This document shows positions 26,075 to 34,433 of a stretch of DNA of 40,206 nucleotides, one piece after another. The translations under genes and the position numbers were made by a program. This DNA comes from an uncultured Porphyromonadaceae bacterium (GTDB lineage Bacteria > Bacteroidota > Bacteroidia > Bacteroidales > Muribaculaceae). The DNA lies in contig CAMWNP010000026.1 in NCBI GenBank assembly GCA_947175645.1, forward strand, positions 1-40,206, in the 5' to 3' direction. Each line of letters begins with the position of its first letter. Positions within the stretch are counted from its first letter, which is position 1. The notes under the pieces were generated by a model. The model worked only from the letters and a program-made list of their open reading frames with translations. It was not told where the DNA came from and searched no databases.

Positions 26075-27034
26075 ATGATGAACGAGATTTTCAGCCACAT
26101 AGAATTTCTGCTTTACCGCCATGACTGCGTGATTGTGCCCCAACTGGGTGCATTCATGGTCCGCCATATTCCGGCCGAGTACAATCCCGTGACATCAACC
26201 TTTATTCCTCCGCGCCGCCAGATTCTTTTCAATCAGGAACTGACTCATTCAGATGGATTGCTGATTGCCTCAGTCGCGCGTCGCAACCGTATAAGTTACG
26301 AACAGGCGGCAGCAGAAGTGACTGATGAAGTGATGGCGATAAAAAGCAGGCTTGCAACACCTGACAGCCGTTGCCCTGCCGGTTCACTCGGACTGATGCT
26401 GCGTTTGCCACATGGCGCGCTTACTTTTGAGCCTGCCCACCGCTACTTCAACACCCCTCTGTTCATGGGTTTCCCTGAGATTGAGGCTACAACCGTTGAG
26501 CAACGCATGGAAGCCGATAACCTTTCCCGTAAGTCACGGACACTGACCTTATCAGGGTTTATGCGCGTTGCCGCTTCCATTATCCTGCTGATAATCGTAG
26601 GATTACTGACAACTACACCATTGCCTGTTAACGAAACCGAACTTAATCTGGCATCACTCGCGCTACCTAAAATAAGCATGCCGGAACAGCAGAAGTTGAA
26701 CGAAATACCGGTTGAGATAACCCTGAATATTGCCCTGCCCGCTGACACTGTTGAGTCACGTACAAAAATTTCTGAGGTAGAGTTAGCAGGCAGATTGTCA
26801 GGCAAACATCTGGATCTGACAGATCCTTATTACCTTGTAGTAGGTTCAGGTGAATCAGTTGCCAGAGTGCGGTCATTCATTGCGGCGCACCCTGGTCACA
26901 GGCTTGAGACAGTAAATCATAACGGTAACATACGTGTCATAGCCGCCACGGGCAATTCACCTCAATCGTTGATGGATTACCATCGGGATAGACTGAAGGA
27001 TGAATTCCCCGATGCGTGGACCTGTCACAGATAA
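26075..27034 (+). CDS. HU-CCDC81 and SPOR domain protein
   Basis: A protein of about 319 residues. The N-terminal part (about 1-135) has the two bacterial HU-CCDC81 domains: HIEFLLYRHDCVIVPQLGAF, then IPPRRQILFNQELTHSDGLL and the second unit with ISYEQAAAEV and LGLMLRLPHGALTF. A single membrane segment lies at about 162-182 (ASIILLIIVGLLTT). The C-terminal region after about 255 starts YYLVVGSGESVARVRSFIAAHPG and resembles a SPOR domain, which in other proteins binds denuded peptidoglycan at division septa. It would be a bitopic inner membrane protein with the HU-like part in the cytosol. The open frame extends upstream to a TTG at 26042, but the promoter overlaps that extension. The ATG at 26078 is also possible. 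Confidence 0.85.
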   Translation: MMNEIFSHIEFLLYRHDCVIVPQLGAFMVRHIPAEYNPVTSTFIPPRRQILFNQELTHSDGLLIASVARRNRISYEQAAAEVTDEVMAIKSRLATPDSRCPAGSLGLMLRLPHGALTFEPAHRYFNTPLFMGFPEIEATTVEQRMEADNLSRKSRTLTLSGFMRVAASIILLIIVGLLTTTPLPVNETELNLASLALPKISMPEQQKLNEIPVEITLNIALPADTVESRTKISEVELAGRLSGKHLDLTDPYYLVVGSGESVARVRSFIAAHPGHRLETVNHNGNIRVIAATGNSPQSLMDYHRDRLKDEFPDAWTCHR

Positions 27035-27055
27035 CACAATAAATACATTACTGCA

Positions 27056-27583
27056 ATGGATAATTTTCACGATCTATGTATAAACCGCCGGTCGATAAGG
27101 AAATACACTGACCAGCCCATCAGTCCGGAAGATGTTAAGACAATCATAGAGGCGGGTCTGATGGCTCCAACATCCAAAAGTGCCCGTGCATGGCAGTTCA
27201 TTGTTGTTGAAGATCCCGAAATGATGGCTCGTCTGGCTGATGTCAAGCCTCAGTACGCGGCATCGCTAAAAACCGCACCTCTGGCAATAGTGGTAGGCGT
27301 TGATACCACACGCACCGACCCGTGGATTGAGGATGCTTCTGTGGCAGCCACATTCATGCAACTTCAGGCGGCAGACTTAGGTCTCGGCTCATGCTGGGTT
27401 CAGGTGCGCGGACGCTACACTGCTGACGACACCCCATCAGAGGATTATCTGCAGGAACTCCTGGGTATCCCTGAAACAGTATCAATTGTCTGCATCCTGA
27501 CTTTCGGACACAAAAACGAGGAACGTCGACCCATCGACACTGACAAACTGCTTTGGGAGAACGTCCATGTTGGAAAATGGTAA
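27056..27583 (+). CDS. Nitroreductase family protein
   Basis: An FMN-dependent oxidoreductase of 175 residues, short but within the range of the family. The FMN phosphate-binding start is visible as INRRSIRKYTDQPI, followed by AGLMAPTSKSARAWQFIVVED. The C-terminal half has DASVAATFMQLQAADLGLGSCW, typical of NfnB-like proteins. The physiological substrate is unknown; such proteins reduce nitro compounds, quinones or flavins with NAD(P)H. It begins 21 bases after the SPOR gene and overlaps the next start by seven bases. Confidence 0.9.
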   Translation: MDNFHDLCINRRSIRKYTDQPISPEDVKTIIEAGLMAPTSKSARAWQFIVVEDPEMMARLADVKPQYAASLKTAPLAIVVGVDTTRTDPWIEDASVAATFMQLQAADLGLGSCWVQVRGRYTADDTPSEDYLQELLGIPETVSIVCILTFGHKNEERRPIDTDKLLWENVHVGKW

Positions 27584-28365
27584 CCCCTGTTAAGATTGTA
27601 GTCATCGGCTCAGGAAATGTTGCCACACACATGGCAGCGGCACTTGACCGTGTTGCCGATGTCATACAAATATATTCCCCTAACCACTCACATGCGGAAA
27701 GGCTGGCAAAATCATTGAAAGATGCCACCCCGGTCAGTACCCTCGATGCCATTGATCCCACTGCTGATTACTACATTATAGCAGTAAAGGATGATGCCAT
27801 CGCCGGAATTGCCGACAATCTGCCCGTTACATCTGACGAGGCGGTATGGGCTCACACGTCCGGTTCAGTTCCATCCAATGTTTTCAGCGGTAAATGCCGC
27901 AACTACGGTGTGTTCTATCCTCTGCAGACTTTCAACCGCCTTACTGAAGTTGATTTCGCCAAAGTGCCCATGTTAATCGAAGGGAACAGTACGGTGACCT
28001 CACAACGATTATTTACCCTGGCGGAAAAAATAAGCGGCAATGTACGCTTCGCGGACTCCACTGACCGCAAACTGTTCCATCTGGCGGCGGTATTCGCCTG
28101 CAACTTCACAAACAGGCTCTGGGCAATATCGGATGAGATTCTACGTACCCGCGGATTTGACCTCACGCTCCTTGAACCGCTCCTGAGAATGACTCTTGAC
28201 AATGCTCTGAAATCAAGTCCCGCCGATGTACAGACAGGACCGGCACGCCGTCATGACTCCGCCGTTATTTCAAGCCACATAGAACAACTTCCGGATGATT
28301 ACGCTGAAATCTACCGGTTGATATCAGAAAATATCGCTAACGCCTACCCCAATGAGCAGAATTAA
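27577..28365 (+). CDS. Rossmann-fold and DUF2520 domain protein
   Basis: About 262 residues. The N-terminal NAD(P)-binding fold shows IVVIGSGNVATHMAAAL, the dinucleotide glycine motif, near residue 7. The C-terminal DUF2520 half contains FYPLQTFNRLTEVDF, LFHLAAVFACNFTNRLWAI and GPARRHDSAVI, close to ketopantoate reductase-like dehydrogenases in layout. The substrate is not known. The ATG at 27577 overlaps the nitroreductase stop by seven bases; an upstream ATG at 27553 would add eight residues before the glycine motif and is less likely. It overlaps the KdsC-like gene by 14 bases. DUF2520, KdsC and Maf genes occur together in other Bacteroidetes, from my general recall. Confidence 0.86.
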   Translation: MVTPVKIVVIGSGNVATHMAAALDRVADVIQIYSPNHSHAERLAKSLKDATPVSTLDAIDPTADYYIIAVKDDAIAGIADNLPVTSDEAVWAHTSGSVPSNVFSGKCRNYGVFYPLQTFNRLTEVDFAKVPMLIEGNSTVTSQRLFTLAEKISGNVRFADSTDRKLFHLAAVFACNFTNRLWAISDEILRTRGFDLTLLEPLLRMTLDNALKSSPADVQTGPARRHDSAVISSHIEQLPDDYAEIYRLISENIANAYPNEQN

Positions 28366-28876
28366 CTATCCTCTGACCGAAATACGCGCCATAGCGTTTG
28401 ATGTTGACGGCGTGCTATCACCATCAACCATCCCCCTGGGACCGGACGGAATACCGTCGCGCATGGTCAATATCAAAGACGGCTATGCCCTGCAACTCGC
28501 CGTAAAGCAAGGCTACAAAATAGCCATAATAACGGGGGCGGACACACCTGCAATTCGCGTGCGCTTCAATGCCCTGGGTATAAAGGATGTGATTCTCAAG
28601 GCATCCCATAAACTCCCCATCCTGAAAGAGTGGATGAAAACAAACGGGCTACAGCCAAATGAAGTGGCATTTGTTGGAGATGATATTCCTGATATGGAGT
28701 GCATGCGACACGTAGGACTGTCAGTAGCACCACAGGACGCGGCTGATGATATACTTGAAACCGCATGCTACATCTCACCCCGGAACGGTGGTTACGGAGT
28801 GGCCCGTGACCTGCTTGAACAGATAATGCGCGCCAAAGGTGAATGGCTGCAATCTGAAAAAGCATTCGGATGGTGA
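28352..28876 (+). CDS. HAD-type phosphatase, KdsC-like
   Basis: A 174-residue HAD phosphatase without a cap domain, the size of KdsC (3-deoxy-D-manno-octulosonate 8-phosphate phosphatase), which acts in Kdo synthesis for lipopolysaccharide. Motif I is AFDVDGVLS with D17 and D19; motif II is IAIITGAD; motif III/IV is VAFVGDDIPDMECM. Motifs and length fit KdsC well, but related YrbI-like phosphatases with other substrates cannot be excluded and no kdsA or kdsB is in this window. The start overlaps the preceding gene by 14 bases. Confidence 0.85.
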   Translation: MSRINYPLTEIRAIAFDVDGVLSPSTIPLGPDGIPSRMVNIKDGYALQLAVKQGYKIAIITGADTPAIRVRFNALGIKDVILKASHKLPILKEWMKTNGLQPNEVAFVGDDIPDMECMRHVGLSVAPQDAADDILETACYISPRNGGYGVARDLLEQIMRAKGEWLQSEKAFGW

Positions 28877-28899
28877 AACAACAAATTAAAGAAGTCACG

Positions 28900-29490
28900 A
28901 TGTATAAACCTCTTACAAATAAAAAGATATATCTCGCCAGTGCCTCTCCACGCCGACGCCAGTTACTAACCAACCTCGATGTGGAAGTCAGTCTCATCCC
29001 TCCACGGGAGGTCGATGAGTCCTACCCTGACGACCTCCCCCCAGAACATGTGGCGGAATACGTATCACGCAAAAAAGCAGATGCGTACACACATGATATA
29101 GAACCGGGATGCGTTGTCATAACTGCCGACACCGTGGTCATCTGCGACAACGAGGTTCTCGGCAAACCTCACGGTGGCGCGGAAGGTGCAAGACAGATGC
29201 TCCGACGGCTTTCAGGAAAGGAGCACAAAGTCGTGACAGGTGTCACTCTCACCACTTACGAGCATGGCATGACAAGTTTCTCAACTACCACACGCGTTTG
29301 GTTCAAACCGCTTACTGATGAGGAGATAGACTATTACGTCAGCAAATACTCCCCTACAGACAAAGCAGGCGCGTACGGGATTCAGGAATGGATAGGTTAT
29401 ATAGGTATACCTCGCATTGAGGGTGACTACTACAACGTGATGGGACTACCGCTGCATGACCTGTTCATGATGCTTTCAACACTAAACTAA
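28900..29490 (+). CDS. Maf family nucleoside triphosphate pyrophosphatase
   Basis: A house-cleaning enzyme that hydrolyses dTTP/UTP or modified nucleotides to the monophosphates. From the ATG at 28900 it has about 196 residues, the family length. It shows YLASASPRRRQLL, the Maf signature, then VITADTVV with the catalytic aspartate, KEHKVVTGVTL and the end DKAGAYGIQEWIGYIG. An in-frame ATG at 28870, inside the preceding gene, is an alternative start; I prefer 28900 for the spacing to the signature. The YhdE type (dTTP/UTP) seems likelier, but this is not certain. Confidence 0.93.
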   Translation: MYKPLTNKKIYLASASPRRRQLLTNLDVEVSLIPPREVDESYPDDLPPEHVAEYVSRKKADAYTHDIEPGCVVITADTVVICDNEVLGKPHGGAEGARQMLRRLSGKEHKVVTGVTLTTYEHGMTSFSTTTRVWFKPLTDEEIDYYVSKYSPTDKAGAYGIQEWIGYIGIPRIEGDYYNVMGLPLHDLFMMLSTLN

Positions 29491-29506
29491 CCCTAATAAA
29501 CCCAAA

Positions 29507-30982
29507 ATGAAAAAACTGATCTTATCACTCTCATTGATTCTGGCTGCCTGGACATGTGTTTCCGGTGAAAACCCCAAACGCGAGTTCCGCGGCGCATGGA
29601 TGCACACTGTTCATCAGGGACAATATGCACGCCAGACCACTGAGCAGAACCAGGCCTACCTCCGTAATCAACTTGACTCGCTTCAGGCTGCAGGAGTGAA
29701 TGCCATTCTGTGGCAGGTTCGTCCGTCGGCCGACGCACTCTACCAGTCGAATTTCGAACCCTGGAGCCGGTTCCTGTCCGGTAAAGCAGGTGTTGCTCCT
29801 GCTCCATACTGGGATCCCCTCCAGTTCATGATAGAAGAATCACACAAACGCGGCATGGAACTCCATGCATGGCTCAACCCTTATCGTGTGACAACCTCAC
29901 CCAAAGAAGTTCTCCCCAAAAATCACATTTACTACCGGCACCCCGAACGGTTCGTGACATACGACAACAAGTTGTACTTTGACCCGGGACTACCCGAAAA
30001 CCGGGATTTCATCGAGAACGTGGTAAATGACATCATCACACGTTATGACGTTGACGGAATACACATGGATGACTACTTCTATCCCTACCCCGTGGCCGGG
30101 AAAGAGTTCCCCGATGACAAATCTTACGCGAAATACGGCAACGGTATGAAACGCGACGACTGGCGCCGCAAAAACGTTGATCAACTCATTGAAGGTCTGC
30201 ATAAATTGATCTCCGGGAAAAAGCCCTGGATACGTTTCGGAGTAAGTCCGTTCGGCATCTGGAGAAATAAAAAAACAGATCCCCGCGGCTCAGAGACAAA
30301 CGGACTGCAGAACTACGACGCCCTTTACGCCGACGTTCTCCTGTGGACTGAAAACGGATGGGTTGACTACATGCTTCCTCAGTTGTATTGGGAACTGGAA
30401 CACAAGGCTGCCTCATATCTTGTGCTGGTTGACTGGTGGAACAGAAATGCCAACGGACGTCACATGTACATCGGTCAGGATGTAAACAAAACCATGAAAC
30501 TCCCTGACCTTGCACCATCCGATGAAAAATCACAACTCCGCCACAAGATTGAACTCACCCGCAAAGGTGAGAACATTCAGGGCAACTGCTGGTGGCCCGG
30601 CTACTCCATCACACGCAACGTGGGAGGTGTGGCTGACTCTTTGGCCAATGACCTGCAGAGCACTATCGCACTCCCTCCCGCATACCCATGGATATCAGAG
30701 GCCAAACCTGCCAAAGTGAAAGGTGTCAAGATAAAGAACGGTGTGCTTTCATGGGCATCTCCCGCCATTGAAGGAAAAGTAACCGATGTCAACCGTTATG
30801 TGGTTTACCGTGCTGACATCAATGATCCGGATAAAGAGGTGGAAAATCCCGAAAACATTGTTGCCGTTACCTATGAAACCGAGTACATCATACCGGGAGA
30901 CGAGGAAGGATATTACTTCGTCACCGCTCTTAACCGCGTGAACAACGAGTCTGAACCATCAATGGTCATCAGAAACAAATAA
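29507..30982 (+). CDS. Secreted family 10-like glycoside hydrolase (GHL10)
   Basis: A 491-residue protein with signal peptide (MKKLILSLSLILAAWTCVSG) and a GHL10/DUF187 TIM-barrel domain (about 22-340). Family segments are FRGAWMHTVHQG, GVNAILWQVRPSADALY, LHAWLNPYRV, DGIHMDDYFYP (the acidic D-D pair) and FGVSPFGIW. A small C-terminal beta domain of about 80 residues, fibronectin-III-like, includes NGVLSWASP and NRYVVYRA. Related proteins (YngK, DigH) cleave glycans such as denuded peptidoglycan; which glycan this one uses is not shown by sequence. It begins 16 bases after maf and is followed by two GT2 genes. Confidence 0.9.
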   Translation: MKKLILSLSLILAAWTCVSGENPKREFRGAWMHTVHQGQYARQTTEQNQAYLRNQLDSLQAAGVNAILWQVRPSADALYQSNFEPWSRFLSGKAGVAPAPYWDPLQFMIEESHKRGMELHAWLNPYRVTTSPKEVLPKNHIYYRHPERFVTYDNKLYFDPGLPENRDFIENVVNDIITRYDVDGIHMDDYFYPYPVAGKEFPDDKSYAKYGNGMKRDDWRRKNVDQLIEGLHKLISGKKPWIRFGVSPFGIWRNKKTDPRGSETNGLQNYDALYADVLLWTENGWVDYMLPQLYWELEHKAASYLVLVDWWNRNANGRHMYIGQDVNKTMKLPDLAPSDEKSQLRHKIELTRKGENIQGNCWWPGYSITRNVGGVADSLANDLQSTIALPPAYPWISEAKPAKVKGVKIKNGVLSWASPAIEGKVTDVNRYVVYRADINDPDKEVENPENIVAVTYETEYIIPGDEEGYYFVTALNRVNNESEPSMVIRNK

Positions 30983-30995
30983 ATTTCCACTGCTG

Positions 30996-31940
30996 ATGAT
31001 ATCCGTCATCGTACCTATATACAACGCACAGGCTTATCTCGAGGATACCGTTAAAAGTATCCTCGGACAAACCGTGCGCGATCTGGAACTTATCCTGGTC
31101 GATGACGAATCAACCGACGGCTCGCCCGACATTTGCCACCGGGCTGCTGAAAAAGACTCCCGTGTGCGAGTTCTCACCACTGCTCACGGAGGGGTTTCTG
31201 CGGCACGTAACACCGGTATTGAAGCATCAAAAGGTGACATACTCTGTTTTGTTGACGCTGATGACATGCTCAATCCGTTGTTTCTCGCCACTCTACGCGA
31301 CTATTGCAGTGGGAAAAATGAAATTGCCGTTGCCACACTTTCCCATAATCCCGCGTGTCTGACTTCCGATAACTCCGGGCATGCTAAAAAAATAACCCTG
31401 ACAGGTTTACAGGCTGCTGAAAAATCTCTGTATCAACAGATTATCCTAAATTCACCATGCGGCAAACTATTCCGCAGAGAACTGTTTTTTAATCCTCCGC
31501 TAAGATTCAGGAACGGTATCCGTTTCGAAGATCTCGAAATAGCGACTCCCCTGCTCTGCAGAGCATCAAGGGTAACGGTCATTGACCGTCCACTCTACTT
31601 CTACCGTGACAACCCAGGAGGATTCATGAACAGCAACTCAGATGCGAGGATGGATTGTCTGAAGGTAACGGATGACACTGTCAGATGGGTGACTGCAAAT
31701 CAACCCACTCTGACAAGCGCCGCTATCAGCAGGCAGGTGAGTGCTTCGTTCCACATATTCAGATGGATAAGCAAACATAGGCCCGACCTCAGGCAAGTGG
31801 CAGCACAATGCTTTGAAACCATAAAACGCTACAGGCGGAGTCTGCTCCTGAACCCTGATGTAAGACTCAAAAACAAGTTTGGGCTGCTTGCCTCATTCCT
31901 CGGGTGCAGACTGCTCTCCACAATTTGCAGAATATCATGA
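30996..31940 (+). CDS. Family 2 glycosyltransferase
   Basis: A 314-residue GT2 enzyme with the GT-A nucleotide-sugar fold. It starts MISVIVPIYNAQAYLEDTV, then has LILVDDESTDGS, GGVSAARNTGIEASKG and the metal-binding FVDADDM. No membrane segment is obvious, so it is probably cytosolic or peripheral. Such enzymes add sugars to lipopolysaccharide or capsule intermediates; donor and acceptor are not known. It begins 13 bases after the GHL10 gene and overlaps the next GT2 by four bases. Confidence 0.9.
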   Translation: MISVIVPIYNAQAYLEDTVKSILGQTVRDLELILVDDESTDGSPDICHRAAEKDSRVRVLTTAHGGVSAARNTGIEASKGDILCFVDADDMLNPLFLATLRDYCSGKNEIAVATLSHNPACLTSDNSGHAKKITLTGLQAAEKSLYQQIILNSPCGKLFRRELFFNPPLRFRNGIRFEDLEIATPLLCRASRVTVIDRPLYFYRDNPGGFMNSNSDARMDCLKVTDDTVRWVTANQPTLTSAAISRQVSASFHIFRWISKHRPDLRQVAAQCFETIKRYRRSLLLNPDVRLKNKFGLLASFLGCRLLSTICRIS

Positions 31941-32761
31941 TTACAGTATCGTTAGTGACATATCATACCCCCGATGCAGAACTGAAGCAGTGCCTTGAAT
32001 CGCTGCGTTCACCACTTGTCAGCAGAATTTATGTGGTTGACAATTCCGCATCTGCCGTCACGGAAAGATTCTGTAAGCAATATCCCGCCGTGGAATATAT
32101 CGCCAATGAAAACACCGGCTACGGATCTGCCCACAACATTGCAATGCGCAAGGCTCTGCAGACCAACGAACCCTACCATCTGATACTCAACACCGATGTT
32201 TATTTCAACCCCGAGATACTTGCAGAACTGACCCGTTATCTCGATAATAATCCTGACGTGGGACAACTTCAGCCTCGGATGAACTACCCCGACGGATCAC
32301 TTCAACACACCGTCAGGATGCTCCCCTCTCCCATTGATGTGTTCGCTCGCCGATTCCTTCCATCAAAGATTGTGAAACGGCGCACCAACCGCTACATTCT
32401 CACCGACCTTGACCATACCGTAATCCAGAATATTCCCTTTCATCAGGGTTCATTCATGCTTATAAGGTCAAGTGTGCTTAAAGAAGTTGGAATGTTTGAC
32501 GAGCGCTTCTTCCTGTACACCGAGGATATCGACCTGACCCGACGGATCCACTCACGCTACCGGACCATCTATTATCCGTTTGTGTCAGCAGTGCATAACC
32601 ACCGTCAGGAATCCTACAAAAACTTCCGTCTGATGCTTGTCCACTCTCGCAACATGATCCGTTATTTCAACAAATGGGGTTGGATACGTGATCCCCAGCG
32701 TAACAAATGGAACGCAATGCTTGATCAACTCATCAGGGAAAACAAGAAAATCGGTAAATAA
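31937..32761 (+). CDS. Family 2 glycosyltransferase, rhamnosyltransferase-like
   Basis: A 274-residue GT2 protein of the WbbL/RfbN-like group. The start MITVSLVTYHTP overlaps the preceding stop as ATGA; an ATG at 31904 would add 11 residues inside the upstream gene and is unlikely. It shows YVVDNSAS, ANENTGYGSAHNIAM, LILNTDVYF (the DxD-like site) and FLYTEDIDLTRR, which is characteristic of this group. It probably adds a deoxyhexose or similar sugar to a surface glycan. A bidirectional terminator follows its stop. Confidence 0.9.
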   Translation: MITVSLVTYHTPDAELKQCLESLRSPLVSRIYVVDNSASAVTERFCKQYPAVEYIANENTGYGSAHNIAMRKALQTNEPYHLILNTDVYFNPEILAELTRYLDNNPDVGQLQPRMNYPDGSLQHTVRMLPSPIDVFARRFLPSKIVKRRTNRYILTDLDHTVIQNIPFHQGSFMLIRSSVLKEVGMFDERFFLYTEDIDLTRRIHSRYRTIYYPFVSAVHNHRQESYKNFRLMLVHSRNMIRYFNKWGWIRDPQRNKWNAMLDQLIRENKKIGK

Positions 32762-32763
32762 AA

Positions 32764-32800
32764 TGAGGGTATGACTTTGTTCTTTCACGTCATACCCTCA
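32764..32800. terminator. Bidirectional terminator between GT2 and nhaA
   Basis: TGAGGGTATGAC at 32764-32775 and GTCATACCCTCA at 32789-32800 form a perfect 12-base-pair stem with a 13-base loop. Toward the minus strand it is followed by TTTTATTT, a good U tract for nhaA. Toward the plus strand it is followed by AAAATTTTAT, weaker but usable for the GT2 gene. Confidence 0.85.
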
Positions 32801-32822
32801 AAATTTTATCTGTCAGATATCA

Positions 32823-34229
32823 TCAGTCCTCGTCGCTTCCGTCATGATAGTTGACACCTGCCGGCGGAAGAGTCTTGTGAAGGGCTATGGAAGCCACTAT
32901 CCCTGAAAGGAGAGATCCCACTACAATTCCGAGTTTAGCATGATTGAGCAGATCGGCAGCATCCGCTGAACCGAACGACAGATTCGAGATAAACAACGAT
33001 ACCGTAAAGCCTACCCCGCCAAGAACCGCTATTGACGCAAGCATCTTCCAGTTAGTATGCTCAGGCATCGGAGCGAGTCCAAACTTCACTGCCAGCCATG
33101 AGAAACAGAAGATACCGGCAAACTTTCCTATGAACAGACCGACGATGATTGCCAGACTGACACCTTCCACTATCGTTGCCGGATCCATGTCAAGGAGGAA
33201 TATTCCGGCATTGGCAAACGCAAACAGCGGTATGATGAAATAATTTACCACCGGATGCAGCGTATCCTCAAGATCCTGCAGAGGCGAGATAACCTTGTCT
33301 GATGCTGACTCCACTTGTTTCAGCCAGTCCATCTGGTCTTTGTTAAGGATAGTGCGCTTGGAAAGGACCTCGTCATCCTCCGCACGGAAATTGGATATGG
33401 CACTTCGGATTTTCTTCACATATTTCTTCGGAGCATACACCGGAGTGGCAGGGACGGCAAAGGCCACGAGCACACCTGCAATGGTAGGATGGATACCGGA
33501 ATTGAGGAACAGAAACCACACCACGCCTCCTACCACAAAATAGAAGGCCTTGCTCTGAATCTGAAAATGCCCGCCGAAGAAGAGAACAACCAACAGGATC
33601 AGTCCATAGAGGATGAACATATAGTCGATATGTGTGGAATAGAACGCGGCTATCATTATAATGCCACCTATATCATCCACAACCGCCAGTGTGGTCAGGA
33701 AAATTTTCAGCGACAGCGGAACACGTGACCCAAGCAGCGCAAGTATCCCCAGGGAGAAGGCTATATCCGTTGACATTGGAATGGCAAAACCGTTGGAATA
33801 ATCCGTGCCGCGGGATAACACAAGATATAGCACAGCCGGAATAATCATACCGCCTATGGCCGCGATTATGGGGAGCAACGCCTTACGGATGGATGACAGT
33901 TCACCCACCAGCACCTCACGCTTGATTTCCAATCCTATGGAAAAGAAGAACACTGCCATCAGGGCATCATTGATGAACTCAAGCAACGTCATGGGACGTC
34001 CGCCGTGCGAAAACAAGTTGAACTCACCCAACTGCAGATGGATAGGCTGATTCCAGAAGTTGAAATAATACTGGTTGATTGCACTTATGTTAGCCACAAT
34101 CAGCGCCAGCACTGTTGCCAGGATAAGCACATTACCTCCTGAAGCATGGCGTTTAAGTGACTGACGGGCTGCATAAAACACTCTGTGAGGGCGCTTCTCC
34201 TCACCATCTGTAGCAATAGTTTTTCCCAT
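32823..34229 (-). CDS. nhaA: Na+/H+ antiporter NhaA
   Basis: Exports Na+ in exchange for H+ across the inner membrane, for salt and alkaline tolerance. The transporter signature is clear: MSTDIAFSLGILALLGSRVP with T154-D155 and VVDDIGGI with D185-D186, matching the T132/D133 and D163/D164 sites of E. coli NhaA. The protein has 468 residues, about 80 more than E. coli; the extra length is mostly a charged cytoplasmic loop of about 60 residues (KKYVKKIRSAISNF and following) and a soluble N-terminal stretch. It is a single-gene unit facing away from the DUF1846 gene. Confidence 0.95.
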   Translation of the reverse strand: MGKTIATDGEEKRPHRVFYAARQSLKRHASGGNVLILATVLALIVANISAINQYYFNFWNQPIHLQLGEFNLFSHGGRPMTLLEFINDALMAVFFFSIGLEIKREVLVGELSSIRKALLPIIAAIGGMIIPAVLYLVLSRGTDYSNGFAIPMSTDIAFSLGILALLGSRVPLSLKIFLTTLAVVDDIGGIIMIAAFYSTHIDYMFILYGLILLVVLFFGGHFQIQSKAFYFVVGGVVWFLFLNSGIHPTIAGVLVAFAVPATPVYAPKKYVKKIRSAISNFRAEDDEVLSKRTILNKDQMDWLKQVESASDKVISPLQDLEDTLHPVVNYFIIPLFAFANAGIFLLDMDPATIVEGVSLAIIVGLFIGKFAGIFCFSWLAVKFGLAPMPEHTNWKMLASIAVLGGVGFTVSLFISNLSFGSADAADLLNHAKLGIVVGSLLSGIVASIALHKTLPPAGVNYHDGSDED

Positions 34230-34317
34230 AATCGATGAATATATGATTAATCGTTTAAATTTATAACGCTCCCGGTAAAAAAAAGTTTCGGAAGCCTCAG
34301 CCGGTTATCAACATAAT

Positions 34318-34355
34318 CTCAGTCATAGCGTGATTTACTTCATGATTTGACTGAG
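34318..34355. other. Spaced inverted repeat between nhaA and DUF1846
   Basis: CTCAGTCA at 34318-34325 and TGACTGAG at 34348-34355 are perfect 8-base inverted copies with a 22-base spacer. They sit in the 204-base divergent gap, about 90 bases from nhaA and 60 bases upstream of the DUF1846 -7 box. The arrangement suits a regulator site. The nhaA side has only an imperfect -7 box (TAAATTTA on the minus strand near 34255). Confidence 0.4.
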
Positions 34356-34415
34356 CGGTGTAATTCCATTGAAAAATATTTTTAAACATCTACTTATTGG
34401 TTCAAAAACTTTCAT

Positions 34416-34423
34416 TAACTTTG
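34416..34423 (+). promoter_or_regulatory. -7 box for DUF1846
   Basis: TAACTTTG at 34416-34423 is a perfect match to TAnnTTTG, the same sequence as upstream of the HU-CCDC81 gene. The ATG is ten bases downstream, giving a leader of a few bases. A -33 element is not clear. Confidence 0.5.
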
Positions 34424-34433
34424 TATCCCGTAT

